Source: Albimonas sp041685625 (lineage in GTDB: Bacteria > Pseudomonadota > Alphaproteobacteria > Rhodobacterales > Rhodobacteraceae). Taken from it: a DNA stretch of 12,248 nucleotides. The notes under the pieces were generated by a model. That model saw only the letters and a list, made by a program, of their open reading frames with translations. It was not told where the DNA came from and did not search any database. The position numbers were made by a program, and so were the translations under genes. Positions 1-6,315 of this stretch are shown here, one piece after another (within the stretch, counting starts at the first letter, position 1; each line of letters opens with the position of its first letter). Location of the stretch: positions 1 to 12,248 of the forward strand of contig JAWLFJ010000117.1 in the NCBI GenBank assembly GCA_041685625.1, in the 5' to 3' direction.

Positions 1-45
1 CTGGCCGATGGGGGCGCGGGTCGACTGCCGGGCCGATTGATCGAA

Positions 46-79
46 CCGCGGCGCCCCCGAGGCGGGCGGGGCGCCGCGG
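46..79 (-). terminator. Inverted repeat downstream of asd
   Basis: A perfect 12-bp inverted repeat (46-57 against 68-79) with a 10-nt loop lies about 40 bp past the asd stop codon. Read on the minus strand it is followed by TTCGATCAATC, which is only mildly T-rich, so this is a GC-rich stem rather than a textbook intrinsic terminator. A second overlapping hairpin (75-80 with 85-90, loop CCGA) could compete with it. Being symmetrical, the stem could also act on a plus-strand transcript entering from the left. Function is inferred from position and structure only. Confidence 0.5.
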
Positions 80-116
80 CCCGAGCCGCGACGCCCATCG
101 CGGCAGAGGGCGGCCC

Positions 117-1139
117 TCAGCCCTTCTTCAGCACCCGCCGGCCCAGCAGCTCCGCGATCTGCACCGCGTTCAGCGCCGCGCCCTTGCGCAAATTGTCCGA
201 GACGCACCAGAGGTTCAGGCCGTTCTCGATGGTCGGATCCTGCCGGATGCGGGAGATGTAGGTGGCGAACTCGCCCACGCATTCGACCGGCGTGACGTAG
301 CCGCCGTCCTCGCGCTTGTCGACGACCATGATCCCCGGCGCCTCGCGCAGGATGTCGCGCGCCTCGTCCTCGTCGAGGAACTCCTCGGTCTCGATGTTGA
401 TCGCCTCGGAATGGCCCACGAACACCGGCACGCGCACGCAGGTCGCCGTCAGCTTGATCGCGGGATCCACGATCTTCTTGGTCTCGGCGACCATCTTCCA
501 CTCCTCCTTGGTGCTCCCGTCGTCCATGAAGACGTCGATGTGCGGGATCACGTTGAAGGCGATCTGCTTCGGATAGACCTTGGGCGCGACCTCCTGCCCC
601 GGCACGTAGAGTCCCTTGGTCTGGTTCCAGAGCTCGTCCATCGCGTCCTTGCCGGAGCCGGAGACCGACTGGTAGGTGCTCACCACAACGCGTTTGATCT
701 TCGCGCGGTCGTGCAGCGGCTTCAGCGCCACCACCATCTGCGCGGTCGAACAGTTCGGGTTGGCGATGATGTTCTTCTTCGCATAGCCGTCGATCGCCTC
801 CGGATTCACCTCCGGCACGATCAGCGGCACGTCGGGGTCCATCCGGTAGAGGCTGGAGTTGTCGATCACCACGCAGCCCGCCTTCGCCGCCTTCGGCGCG
901 TAGACCTTGGTGGCGTCGGAGCCGATGGCGAACAGCGCCATGTCCCAGCCGGCGAAGTCGAAATGCTCCAGGTCCTGGGTCTTGAGGGTGCGGTCCCCGA
1001 AGCTGCACTCGCTGCCCAGCGACCGGCGCGAGGCGAGGGCGACGATCTCGTCCACGGGAAACTCGCGCTCGGCGAGGATGCTCAGCATCTCCCGCCCGAC
1101 GTTCCCGGTGGCGCCGACGACGGCGACGCGATAGCCCAT
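117..1139 (-). CDS. asd: Aspartate-semialdehyde dehydrogenase
   Basis: This 340-residue cytoplasmic enzyme makes aspartate-4-semialdehyde from aspartyl phosphate using NADPH. The step is shared by lysine/diaminopimelate, threonine and methionine synthesis. Seen in the sequence: an N-terminal dinucleotide-binding loop GATGNVG (residues 9-15), the catalytic cysteine in NPNCST (C130), the QSVSGSGK loop (157-164), the substrate-binding R236 in CVRVPV, and the catalytic-base histidine in VGHSE (H243). Length is normal for the family. The start at 1139 is supported by an AAGGA Shine-Dalgarno sequence 6 nt upstream. The gene is transcribed alone, away from the small secreted-protein gene at 1384, and ends in a strong inverted repeat. 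Family assignment is firm; nothing in the protein looks abnormal. Confidence 0.97.
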   Translation of the reverse strand: MGYRVAVVGATGNVGREMLSILAEREFPVDEIVALASRRSLGSECSFGDRTLKTQDLEHFDFAGWDMALFAIGSDATKVYAPKAAKAGCVVIDNSSLYRMDPDVPLIVPEVNPEAIDGYAKKNIIANPNCSTAQMVVALKPLHDRAKIKRVVVSTYQSVSGSGKDAMDELWNQTKGLYVPGQEVAPKVYPKQIAFNVIPHIDVFMDDGSTKEEWKMVAETKKIVDPAIKLTATCVRVPVFVGHSEAINIETEEFLDEDEARDILREAPGIMVVDKREDGGYVTPVECVGEFATYISRIRQDPTIENGLNLWCVSDNLRKGAALNAVQIAELLGRRVLKKG

Positions 1140-1383
1140 GACATGTCCTTCCGCTCATGATCCGCGGTCGCGCGGCGTTTATCGCGCCGCAGGGGCGAAG
1201 GGAAGGGCGCCGCCCGGCGCCTCGATCAGCGGAGGCCGGGCGAGAAGGCCGTCCCGGCGGCGCCCACCCCTTGCGTGACGCCGCTCCCCGGCCGCGCTAC
1301 CCTCGGCCCCACCACCACATGCCGCGCGCCAGGGCACGAACCGCGAAGGCCCGTCCGCGCGCCCGGAGACCGGAGGGCCGCCG

Positions 1384-1743
1384 ATGCGCCGCCACACCCT
1401 CGCCGCCGCCCTCGCGGTGGGCTTCGCCGCCCCCGTCCTCGCCGACGCGCCCCGCGTCGTCGGCGCCGAGGCGACCCGCCAGGGCGACGCCTGGCGCTTC
1501 GACGTCACCGTCGCGCATGCGGACGAGGGCTGGGACCACTACGCCGACGCCTGGCAGGTCCGCACGCCGGGGGGCGAGGTCCTCGGCACGCGGGAACTCC
1601 TGCATCCCCATGTCGAGGAGCAGCCGTTCACCCGCTCCCTCTCCGGCGTCGCGATCCCCGAAGGCGTCGCCCGCGTCCACCTCGTCGCGCGCGATTCCGT
1701 CCACGGCTGGGGAGAGCCCCATCCGCTCGACCTGCCGCGCTGA
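1384..1743 (+). CDS. Small secreted protein of unknown function
   Basis: A 119-residue protein. A Sec signal peptide is visible (residues 1-20, MRRH n-region, hydrophobic core, likely cut after VLA), giving a mature periplasmic protein of about 99 residues without cysteine. The mature part alternates charged and hydrophobic residues in a way that suggests a small beta-sandwich. It is rich in His and Trp: GWDHYADAW near residues 56-64, LLHPHVEEQPFTRSL near 78-92, and DSVHGWGEPH towards the end. I recall similar conserved hypothetical proteins in Rhodobacterales but know of no assigned function. The conserved histidines could bind a metal, which is inference. The ATG at 1384 is supported by a GGAGG ribosome site at 1372-1376. 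It stands between asd (divergent) and the tandem paralog pair (convergent, only 10 bp away). Confidence 0.82.
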   Translation: MRRHTLAAALAVGFAAPVLADAPRVVGAEATRQGDAWRFDVTVAHADEGWDHYADAWQVRTPGGEVLGTRELLHPHVEEQPFTRSLSGVAIPEGVARVHLVARDSVHGWGEPHPLDLPR

Positions 1744-1753
1744 GCGCGGGGAG

Positions 1754-2290
1754 TCACATCCGGCACATCTCGAACATCGTCTCGATCGAGCGCCAGGACT
1801 TCTCGAGCGTGTAGTCGCCCCCGGAGCCCTTCACGCCCTTGGCGCGCACCTTCATCGCGAAGCGCTCGCGCAGCGCGTCGGCGAGGCGGGAGTCGCGACC
1901 GAACCGCGTCGTCCAGTAGCGCCCCGCCTCGTCCCAACGCATCGTCCGGCGGATCCGGTCGTCCCTGTCGAAGACGAACACCACCTCGATCTCGTCGCCG
2001 AGCGCCCGCACCTCGGCGCGTCCCTCCTGCGGCGCGCGCCAGGCGACGAAGGCCTTGTCGTCGCCGCGCTCGCAGAGCGCCGCGAACCGCCCCTCGCCCT
2101 TCTCGCGCACCTGCGCGATCGCGCCGTTCAGCCCCGGCGGATCGGCCGCGCGCAGCCGTTCGGCCGACCAGACGCCGATCCTGCCCTTCGGCAGCACCGA
2201 GTCGTCCTCCCGGTCGGCCGCGGACGCCGGACCGCCTAGCAGCGCCAGCGCCAGCGCTCCGGCCGCGAGCCTCGTCGCGTCGCGCATCAT
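1754..2290 (-). CDS. Secreted protein, tandem paralog B
   Basis: A 178-residue protein of unknown function with a clear signal peptide (residues 1-24, cut after ASA). By eye it shares about 40% of residues with the next gene upstream (2368-2928), without large gaps. Shared landmarks are DDxVLP near residue 29, AQVRxKGxGR (59-68), CERGD with C73, the RAP segment, WDxxGRYW, FGxxSRLA and a C-terminal SWRSI...FExC with C176. C73 and C176 are the only cysteines and probably form a disulfide in the periplasm (inference). The start was placed at the double ATG (2290) because a GGAGAGGGG purine tract precedes it; an ATG 24 nt upstream is possible but would lengthen the n-region. No known domain was recognised. 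It is second in a probable two-gene unit. Confidence 0.85.
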   Translation of the reverse strand: MMRDATRLAAGALALALLGGPASAADREDDSVLPKGRIGVWSAERLRAADPPGLNGAIAQVREKGEGRFAALCERGDDKAFVAWRAPQEGRAEVRALGDEIEVVFVFDRDDRIRRTMRWDEAGRYWTTRFGRDSRLADALRERFAMKVRAKGVKGSGGDYTLEKSWRSIETMFEMCRM

Positions 2291-2367
2291 GGCGTTCCCC
2301 TCTCCGTCCCGCATCCGGACGGCGAAGGGTCGCACGACCTGCGCCCCTCGCCAAGCCCGACATGACG

Positions 2368-2928
2368 TCAGGACAGGCCGCAACGCTCGAACGCCGCGGA
2401 GATCGACCTCCAGGAGCCCTTCAGCGGGAATTCGCTCTCGACGTCGTCGAGCGCGAGCGGCGAGACCGTGACCGTCATCTCCGACTTCATCAGGTTCGCC
2501 AGCCGCGACTCGTCGCCGAAGGGCCCGCGCCAGTAGCGGCCCTCCGCGTCCCATTCGAAGTCCCGCGGGATCGTCGTGCCGTCGTCGAAGGCGTACTGCA
2601 CCTTGATCTTGTCGCCCACCTCGCGCAGCGCGTCGCGATGCTCCGCCGGCGCGCGGTAGAGGGCGTAGGCCCGCTCGTCCCCACGCTCGCACATCACCGC
2701 GAGGCGCCCCTGGCCCTTCGCGCGCACCTGCGCCAGCGCGCCGTCGACATACGGGGCGTAGCGCGCGTCCAGCGGCTCCATCTCCCAGGTCCCGACCTCG
2801 GCGCGCGGCAGCACGCGGTCGTCGATGTTCGCGCAGTCGCACTCCTCAGGCGGATGCGCCGGCGCGGGCGCCGCGGCGGCGGCGGCGAAGGCCGCAAGCG
2901 CGGCTACGGCGGTGGCTCGTCTCGTCAT
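2368..2928 (-). CDS. Secreted protein, tandem paralog A
   Basis: A 186-residue exported protein of unknown function. The signal peptide (residues 1-24) has an MTRR n-region and an alanine-rich core ending APAPA. The mature protein begins HPPEECDC, adding two cysteines (C30, C32) that paralog B lacks, and keeps the shared pair in CERGD (C80) and near the C-terminus (C183). The shared core is DDRVLP, AQVRAKGQGR, YRAP, WDAEGRYW, FGDESRLA and GSWRSI. A textbook AAGGAGA site at 2935-2941, 6-7 nt before the ATG, fixes the start. It lies 77 bp upstream of paralog B on the same strand, so the pair is probably co-transcribed from a promoter in 2929-3051, shared divergently with xseA. The role is unknown; an extra disulfide or metal site in the CxC segment is speculation. 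Confidence 0.85.
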   Translation of the reverse strand: MTRRATAVAALAAFAAAAAAPAPAHPPEECDCANIDDRVLPRAEVGTWEMEPLDARYAPYVDGALAQVRAKGQGRLAVMCERGDERAYALYRAPAEHRDALREVGDKIKVQYAFDDGTTIPRDFEWDAEGRYWRGPFGDESRLANLMKSEMTVTVSPLALDDVESEFPLKGSWRSISAAFERCGLS

Positions 2929-3037
2929 CGGGCGTCTCCTTCGTCTCGGGGCAGGTTCCCGCCCCCCATCAAGCGAACGCTCGGCCCCGCCTCCGCGTTC
3001 CCGCCGCGCGCCGCTGGCGCCGCACCCGCGCGCCCGC

Positions 3038-3043
3038 TAGGCT
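3038..3043 (+). promoter_or_regulatory. Candidate -10 element of xseA, possibly leaderless
   Basis: TAGGCT ends 8 nt before the xseA ATG, with TGGCGC 17 nt further upstream as a weak -35. No Shine-Dalgarno sequence lies between them. Transcription starting at the usual distance would begin at or within about a nucleotide of the ATG. This is inference from spacing only. Confidence 0.3.
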
Positions 3044-3051
3044 CCCGCGCG

Positions 3052-4584
3052 ATGTCCTACCTGCTCGACGACGACGGCCCCGGCGGCCCCTCCAACCTGC
3101 CAGAGCTCTCGGTCTCCGAGCTCTCGGCCTCGGTGAAGCGCGCCATCGAGGGCGGCTTCTCCCGCGTGCGCGTGCGCGGCGAGATCGGCCGCGTCTCCCG
3201 CCCCCGCTCCGGGCACGTCTATCTCGACCTGAAGGACGAGCGCGCCGTCCTCGCCGGGGTGGTCTGGAAGGGTCAGGCCGCCCGCCTCTCGGTGCAGCCC
3301 TCCGAGGGCGACGAGGTGATCGCCACCGGCCGGCTGACCACCTTCCCCGGCCAGTCGAAATACCAGATCGTCATCGAGGATGTCGCGCTCGCCGGCGAGG
3401 GCGCGCTCCTCGCCAAGCTGGAGCGCCTGCGCAAGGCCCTCGCCGCCGAAGGGCTCTTCGCCGAGGACCGCAAGCGCCCCCTCCCCTTCCTGCCCGAGAT
3501 CGTGGGCGTCGTCACCTCGCCCACCGGCGCCGTGATCCGCGACATCCTGCACCGCCTCGCGGACCGCTTCCCGCGCCGCGTGATCGTCTGGCCCGTCGCC
3601 GTGCAGGGCGAACGCTCGGCGCCCGAGGTCGCCCGCGCCATCCTCGGCTTCGACGCGCTGCCTCCCGGTCATCCGCTGCGCCCGGACGTGCTGATCGTCG
3701 CGCGCGGCGGCGGCTCGGTCGAGGATCTCTGGGGCTTCAACGAGGAGGCCGTGGTCCGCGCCGCGGCCGAGTGCTCGATCCCCCTGATCTCCGCCGTCGG
3801 GCATGAGACCGACACCACCCTGATCGACTTCGCCGCCGACCGCCGCGCGCCGACGCCGACCGCCGCGGCCGAACTCGCCGTGCCCGTCCGCGCCGATCTC
3901 GCCGCCCAGCTCTCGGACCTCGAGAACCGCCGCCGCCGCGCCGCCGCGCGGCGCCTGACGGACGAGGGCCGGCGCCTGCGCGACCTCGCCCGCGCCCTGC
4001 CGCGGCCCGAACAGATGCTGGCCGAGCGCGCCCAGCGCCTCGACGCGCTGGCGGGTCGGCTGCCCCGCGCCCTCGCCGCCCTCGCCTCCGCCAAGCGCGC
4101 CGCCGCCGCCCGAGGCCCCGCCGCGCGCTTCGGCCCCGGTCTCCTCGCGCAGCTGGTGCGCCTGCGCCGTGCGCGGCTCCAGGGCCTCGCGGACCGGCTG
4201 TCGCCCGCCCGCCTCCGGGCCGAGACCCGCCGCCGGCGCGAAGCGCTGACGCCGCTCGCCCGCCGTCTCGACCGCGCCGGCGGCGCGATCCCGGCGCAGG
4301 CCCGCGCGCGGCTCGACCGCGCCGGGCGCCTGCTCGAGACGCTGAGCTACAAGGACACGCTCCGCCGCGGCTTCGCGGTGGTGCGCCAGGACGGCGCCGT
4401 CGTCGCCCGCGCCGCCGGCCTCGACGCCGCACGACCGGCCGAGATCGAGTTCCACGACGCCCGCTTCGCGCTCGGCGGCGGCCCGCCCCCGCCGGCCGAA
4501 CCGGACGTCGCCGCCGCGCCGCCCCGCCGTCGCAGGCGCGAGACCGCGCCCGAGGACGACGACCCGCAGGGCTCCCTGCTCTGA
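3052..4584 (+). CDS. xseA: Exodeoxyribonuclease VII large subunit
   Basis: This 510-residue cytoplasmic nuclease subunit works with several copies of the small subunit XseB to degrade single-stranded DNA from both ends into acid-soluble oligonucleotides. It is used in repair and recombination. An N-terminal OB-fold for DNA binding spans about residues 15-110 (LSVSELSASVKRAIE, then GEIGRVSRPRSGHVYLDLKD). The catalytic domain shows VGVVTSPTGAVIRDI (about 151-165), ARGGGSVEDLWGFNEE (217-232) and GHETDTTLIDFAADRRAPTPTAAAE (from 250). A long Arg/Ala-rich helical region follows, then YKDTLRRGFAVVR. The tail has an RRRRR run, an acidic EDDD patch and QGSLL. The reading frame stays open upstream to 2362, but that part overlaps paralog A antisense and has no family similarity, so the ATG at 3052 is preferred. 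xseB is not in the window. Confidence 0.95.
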   Translation: MSYLLDDDGPGGPSNLPELSVSELSASVKRAIEGGFSRVRVRGEIGRVSRPRSGHVYLDLKDERAVLAGVVWKGQAARLSVQPSEGDEVIATGRLTTFPGQSKYQIVIEDVALAGEGALLAKLERLRKALAAEGLFAEDRKRPLPFLPEIVGVVTSPTGAVIRDILHRLADRFPRRVIVWPVAVQGERSAPEVARAILGFDALPPGHPLRPDVLIVARGGGSVEDLWGFNEEAVVRAAAECSIPLISAVGHETDTTLIDFAADRRAPTPTAAAELAVPVRADLAAQLSDLENRRRRAAARRLTDEGRRLRDLARALPRPEQMLAERAQRLDALAGRLPRALAALASAKRAAAARGPAARFGPGLLAQLVRLRRARLQGLADRLSPARLRAETRRRREALTPLARRLDRAGGAIPAQARARLDRAGRLLETLSYKDTLRRGFAVVRQDGAVVARAAGLDAARPAEIEFHDARFALGGGPPPPAEPDVAAAPPRRRRRETAPEDDDPQGSLL

Positions 4585-4601
4585 CTCCGCCGCACGGGGA
4601 C

Positions 4602-4680
4602 GCCGCCGGACCGGCGGCCCCCGGGCGAGCGGTCCGCTCTCCTTCGGGGGGCTGCGTCCTCGGGGGGGATCGACCCCCCG
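4602..4680 (+). terminator. Three successive hairpins after xseA
   Basis: Three inverted repeats follow the xseA stop: GCCGCCGG/CCGGCGGC (4602-4618), GAGCGG/CCGCTC (4627-4639, 1-nt centre) and CGGGGGG/CCCCCCG (4661-4680, loop GATCGA). None has a clear T-tract, so they may slow polymerase, protect the mRNA 3' end or assist Rho-dependent termination. The symmetry is direct observation; the terminator role is inferred from their place between convergent genes. Confidence 0.4.
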
Positions 4681-4739
4681 CTCGGCCGCGTCGGCGCGTG
4701 CCGCGCCTCCCGCCCCGTCCCCACGGTCGGGACAGGGCC

Positions 4740-4797
4740 CGGCCGCCCTCGGGCGGCCGCGCGCCGCGCGACGGGTTCGACGCCCCCGCGCGGCGCG
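4740..4797. repeat. Two adjacent strong inverted repeats
   Basis: CGGCCGCCC/GGGCGGCCG pairs 9 bp across a 2-nt centre (4740-4759). It is immediately followed by an 11-bp perfect pair, CGCGCCGCGCG with CGCGCGGCGCG (4760-4770 and 4787-4797, 16-nt loop). The two abut without a gap. They lie in the convergent gap between xseA and the minus-strand operon and may serve both transcripts. No coding potential is evident here. Confidence 0.5.
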
Positions 4798-4802
4798 GAC
4801 CC

Positions 4803-4818
4803 CGCCCGAAACCGGGCG
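4803..4818 (-). terminator. Hairpin ending the minus-strand five-gene operon
   Basis: CGCCCG/CGGGCG stem with an AAAC loop (GTTT on the minus strand), 11 bp past the stop of the last operon gene at 4830. It is a short GC stem without a clear T-tract, so its role as a terminator is inferred mainly from position. Confidence 0.4.
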
Positions 4819-4829
4819 CCCCGCCGCGT

Positions 4830-5246
4830 TCAGCTGCCGACGTCGAACTCGTCGCAGACCAGCGGCCGGTCCGAGCTGCCCGCGGCGCGGAGCGCCGGCG
4901 TCCCCTCCGGCGCCCCGACCGGCCGCGCCACCAGCGCTCCGTCCTCGCGCCAGACGTCCCAGCAGGTCCAGCCGTCGGGATCGTCCTCGTAGAGAAAGCA
5001 GAACGCGCCGCCCGCCTCGCGCCAGACCCCGCGGCGGCAGGTCCCGTTCACGTCCTGCCAGATCACCTCGCGGCCGGGCAGGTACCGCTCGGCGCCGTGC
5101 GGCCGCCCGGCGGCCTCGAAGCGCAGGGTCCGCCCCTCCGTCTCCGCCTCGAAGGCCTCGGCCGTCACCCGCGGCCCCGGCAGCCCCTCCGCCGCCGCGC
5201 CCGTCGCGGCGAAAGCGAACAGCGCCGCCGCCAGGGGCCGCCTCAA
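4830..5246 (-). CDS. Small secreted four-cysteine protein
   Basis: A 138-residue exported protein starting at TTG (5246-5244). It overlaps the stop of the preceding gene as TTGA, so translation is probably coupled. There is no ATG anywhere in this frame. The TTG start preserves a full signal peptide (RRPLAAALFAFAATGAAA, cut near residue 19). The mature protein carries a GRTLRF segment (38-43), YLPGREVIW (55-63), GTCRRGVW (C70), AFCFLYEDDP (C83), TCWDVW (C95) and LVCDEF (C131). Four cysteines could make two disulfides. This YLPGR...W...GxCxxGxW...CFxYE...CW pattern resembles conserved hypothetical proteins I recall from Rhodobacterales; I know no demonstrated function. It is the last gene of the operon. 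Confidence 0.78.
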   Translation of the reverse strand: MRRPLAAALFAFAATGAAAEGLPGPRVTAEAFEAETEGRTLRFEAAGRPHGAERYLPGREVIWQDVNGTCRRGVWREAGGAFCFLYEDDPDGWTCWDVWREDGALVARPVGAPEGTPALRAAGSSDRPLVCDEFDVGS

Positions 5247-5959
5247 CAGGCCCGCGCCGCCGCGGCGACGCCCTCGAGGCTGGCCTCCCCGGGGATCGTC
5301 CGGACCTCCAGCCGCCGGTCGACGAACCGCACGGCGCGAAGTCCGGTCCACCCGAAATCCGGCATCACGATCTCGGGACCCTCGCCGCAGTCCCGCACCG
5401 CCGACGCTATCGCCGCATCCCCGATCCGGTGGTTGGAGAGCCCCTCGACCGCATCGACCTCGTCGAGCCCGCCCGCCGCGAAGCTCCAGACGCGCAGCAC
5501 GCCCGCCACATGCGGCCGGTCGACATAGACGAAATCGACCGCGCCGTCGTCGTCCAGATCCCGCCATGCCGCCGGCGCCAGCCAGCGGTATCGCGTGCCG
5601 ATCTCCGGCGTCGCCGCCGTCTTGATCAGGCCGCCCGGCGACTCGCCGTAGACCGCGAGCTGCGCCCCGCCGGTCGCGGAGCTTTCGACCACGAGGAAGT
5701 CCGGCCTGCCGTCCCCGCCGACGTCGACGATCCGCGGCGCCAGGTCCTCGAACACCCGATCCTCGGGAAGCTCGACGGAAGGCCCGCCCTCGACCGCCAG
5801 CCGCGACCACTCCGGCGTCCCGCCCAGCACCCCGTGCCCATAGCGCGACGTCGGCCCCTCGAAGCAGACGCGCACGCCCATGCCCTCGTCGCAGGGCTCC
5901 GCCGCCGCCGCGCCCGCGGCCAGCGCCGCCGCGAGCGCGAGCGCGACCGCGCGGCGCAT
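5243..5959 (-). CDS. Secreted FG-GAP/VCBS-like repeat protein
   Basis: A 238-residue exported protein. The signal peptide covers residues 1-20 (MRRAVALALAAALAAGAAAA). Two Asp-rich calcium-site-like motifs typical of FG-GAP/VCBS repeats occur: DVGGDGRPDF (79-88) and DLDDDGAVDF (134-143). Each is followed by a beta-strand-like hydrophobic stretch (LVVES, VYVDR), and a weaker third unit lies around GPEIVMPDF. This suggests a partial beta-propeller in the periplasm, perhaps stabilised by calcium; four cysteines (C23, C32, one in RDCGEG, and the C-terminal residue) are present. The ATG shares its A with the stop of the ferredoxin gene (TGATG), implying translational coupling. A biochemical role is unknown. 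Similar proteins are seen in Rhodobacterales as hypothetical FG-GAP proteins (from memory). Confidence 0.85.
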   Translation of the reverse strand: MRRAVALALAAALAAGAAAAEPCDEGMGVRVCFEGPTSRYGHGVLGGTPEWSRLAVEGGPSVELPEDRVFEDLAPRIVDVGGDGRPDFLVVESSATGGAQLAVYGESPGGLIKTAATPEIGTRYRWLAPAAWRDLDDDGAVDFVYVDRPHVAGVLRVWSFAAGGLDEVDAVEGLSNHRIGDAAIASAVRDCGEGPEIVMPDFGWTGLRAVRFVDRRLEVRTIPGEASLEGVAAAARAC

Positions 5960-6279
5960 CAGATCTGCTTCTCCGGCATCCGCACCACCAGTCCCTCGAG
6001 CTCCGGCGTCACCTTGAGCTGGCAGGTGAGGCGCGAGTTCTCCTTCGGCTCGAAGGCGAAATCCAGCATGTCCTCCTCCATCGGCTCCTTCTCGGGGAGC
6101 TTCCCGGTCCAGGCCGGATCGACGTAGACATGGCAGGTGGAGCAGGCGCAGGCGCCGCCGCAGTCGGCCTCGATGCCCGGGATGTCGTTGTCCCGGGCGC
6201 CCTCCATGACGGTGAGCCCCTCCTCCACGTCCACGACATGCTCGGTCCCGCCGAACTCGATGTAGGTGATCTTGACCAT
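5959..6279 (-). CDS. 2Fe-2S ferredoxin, adrenodoxin type
   Basis: A 106-residue soluble electron carrier. The cluster ligands fit the adrenodoxin pattern C-x5-C-x2-C...C: C40, C46, C49 and C86, within DCGGACACSTCHVYV and RLTCQL. C44 is an additional cysteine inside the loop. The acidic helix (EKEPMEEDMLDFAFEP, about 63-78) matches the partner-docking region of vertebrate-type ferredoxins, and the C-terminus LEGLVVRMP is typical. Such ferredoxins pass electrons from an NAD(P)H ferredoxin reductase to a P450 or other oxygenase, or serve Fe-S assembly. Neither a reductase nor a P450 is present here, so the partner is unknown. The gene lies 36 bp downstream of the MATE gene and overlaps the next gene by one base. 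The upstream ribosome site is weak (GGACGAGG). Confidence 0.93.
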   Translation of the reverse strand: MVKITYIEFGGTEHVVDVEEGLTVMEGARDNDIPGIEADCGGACACSTCHVYVDPAWTGKLPEKEPMEEDMLDFAFEPKENSRLTCQLKVTPELEGLVVRMPEKQI

Positions 6280-6315
6280 GCCTCGTCCCCGCGATCGCAG
6301 TGTTCCGGGCGCGAC

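Noticed and set aside
411..1160. Long plus-strand open frame opposite asd
   Set aside because: Its His/Arg/Asp-rich translation is the antisense of asd codons and resembles no protein family; asd is certain.
1206..1221. GGCGCCG/CGGCGCC inverted repeat between asd and the next gene
   Set aside because: Short, with a 2-nt centre, in very GC-rich DNA; no promoter or regulator context supports it as an operator.
1271..1300. TTGCGT...CGCTAC as a promoter for the gene at 1384
   Set aside because: Spacing of about 18 bp is acceptable, but the -10 match is poor and chance matches are likely.
2291..2842. Upstream extension of paralog B to 362 residues
   Set aside because: The extension runs through paralog A in another frame and would bury the clear signal peptide that begins at 2290.
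2362..3051. In-frame upstream extension of xseA
   Set aside because: It is antisense to paralog A and has no XseA similarity. The OB-fold begins soon after 3052, so the extension is open only because the DNA is GC-rich.
3037..4455. 472-residue minus-strand frame opposite xseA
   Set aside because: Low-complexity Gly/Ala/Glu/Arg translation antisense to a confident gene.
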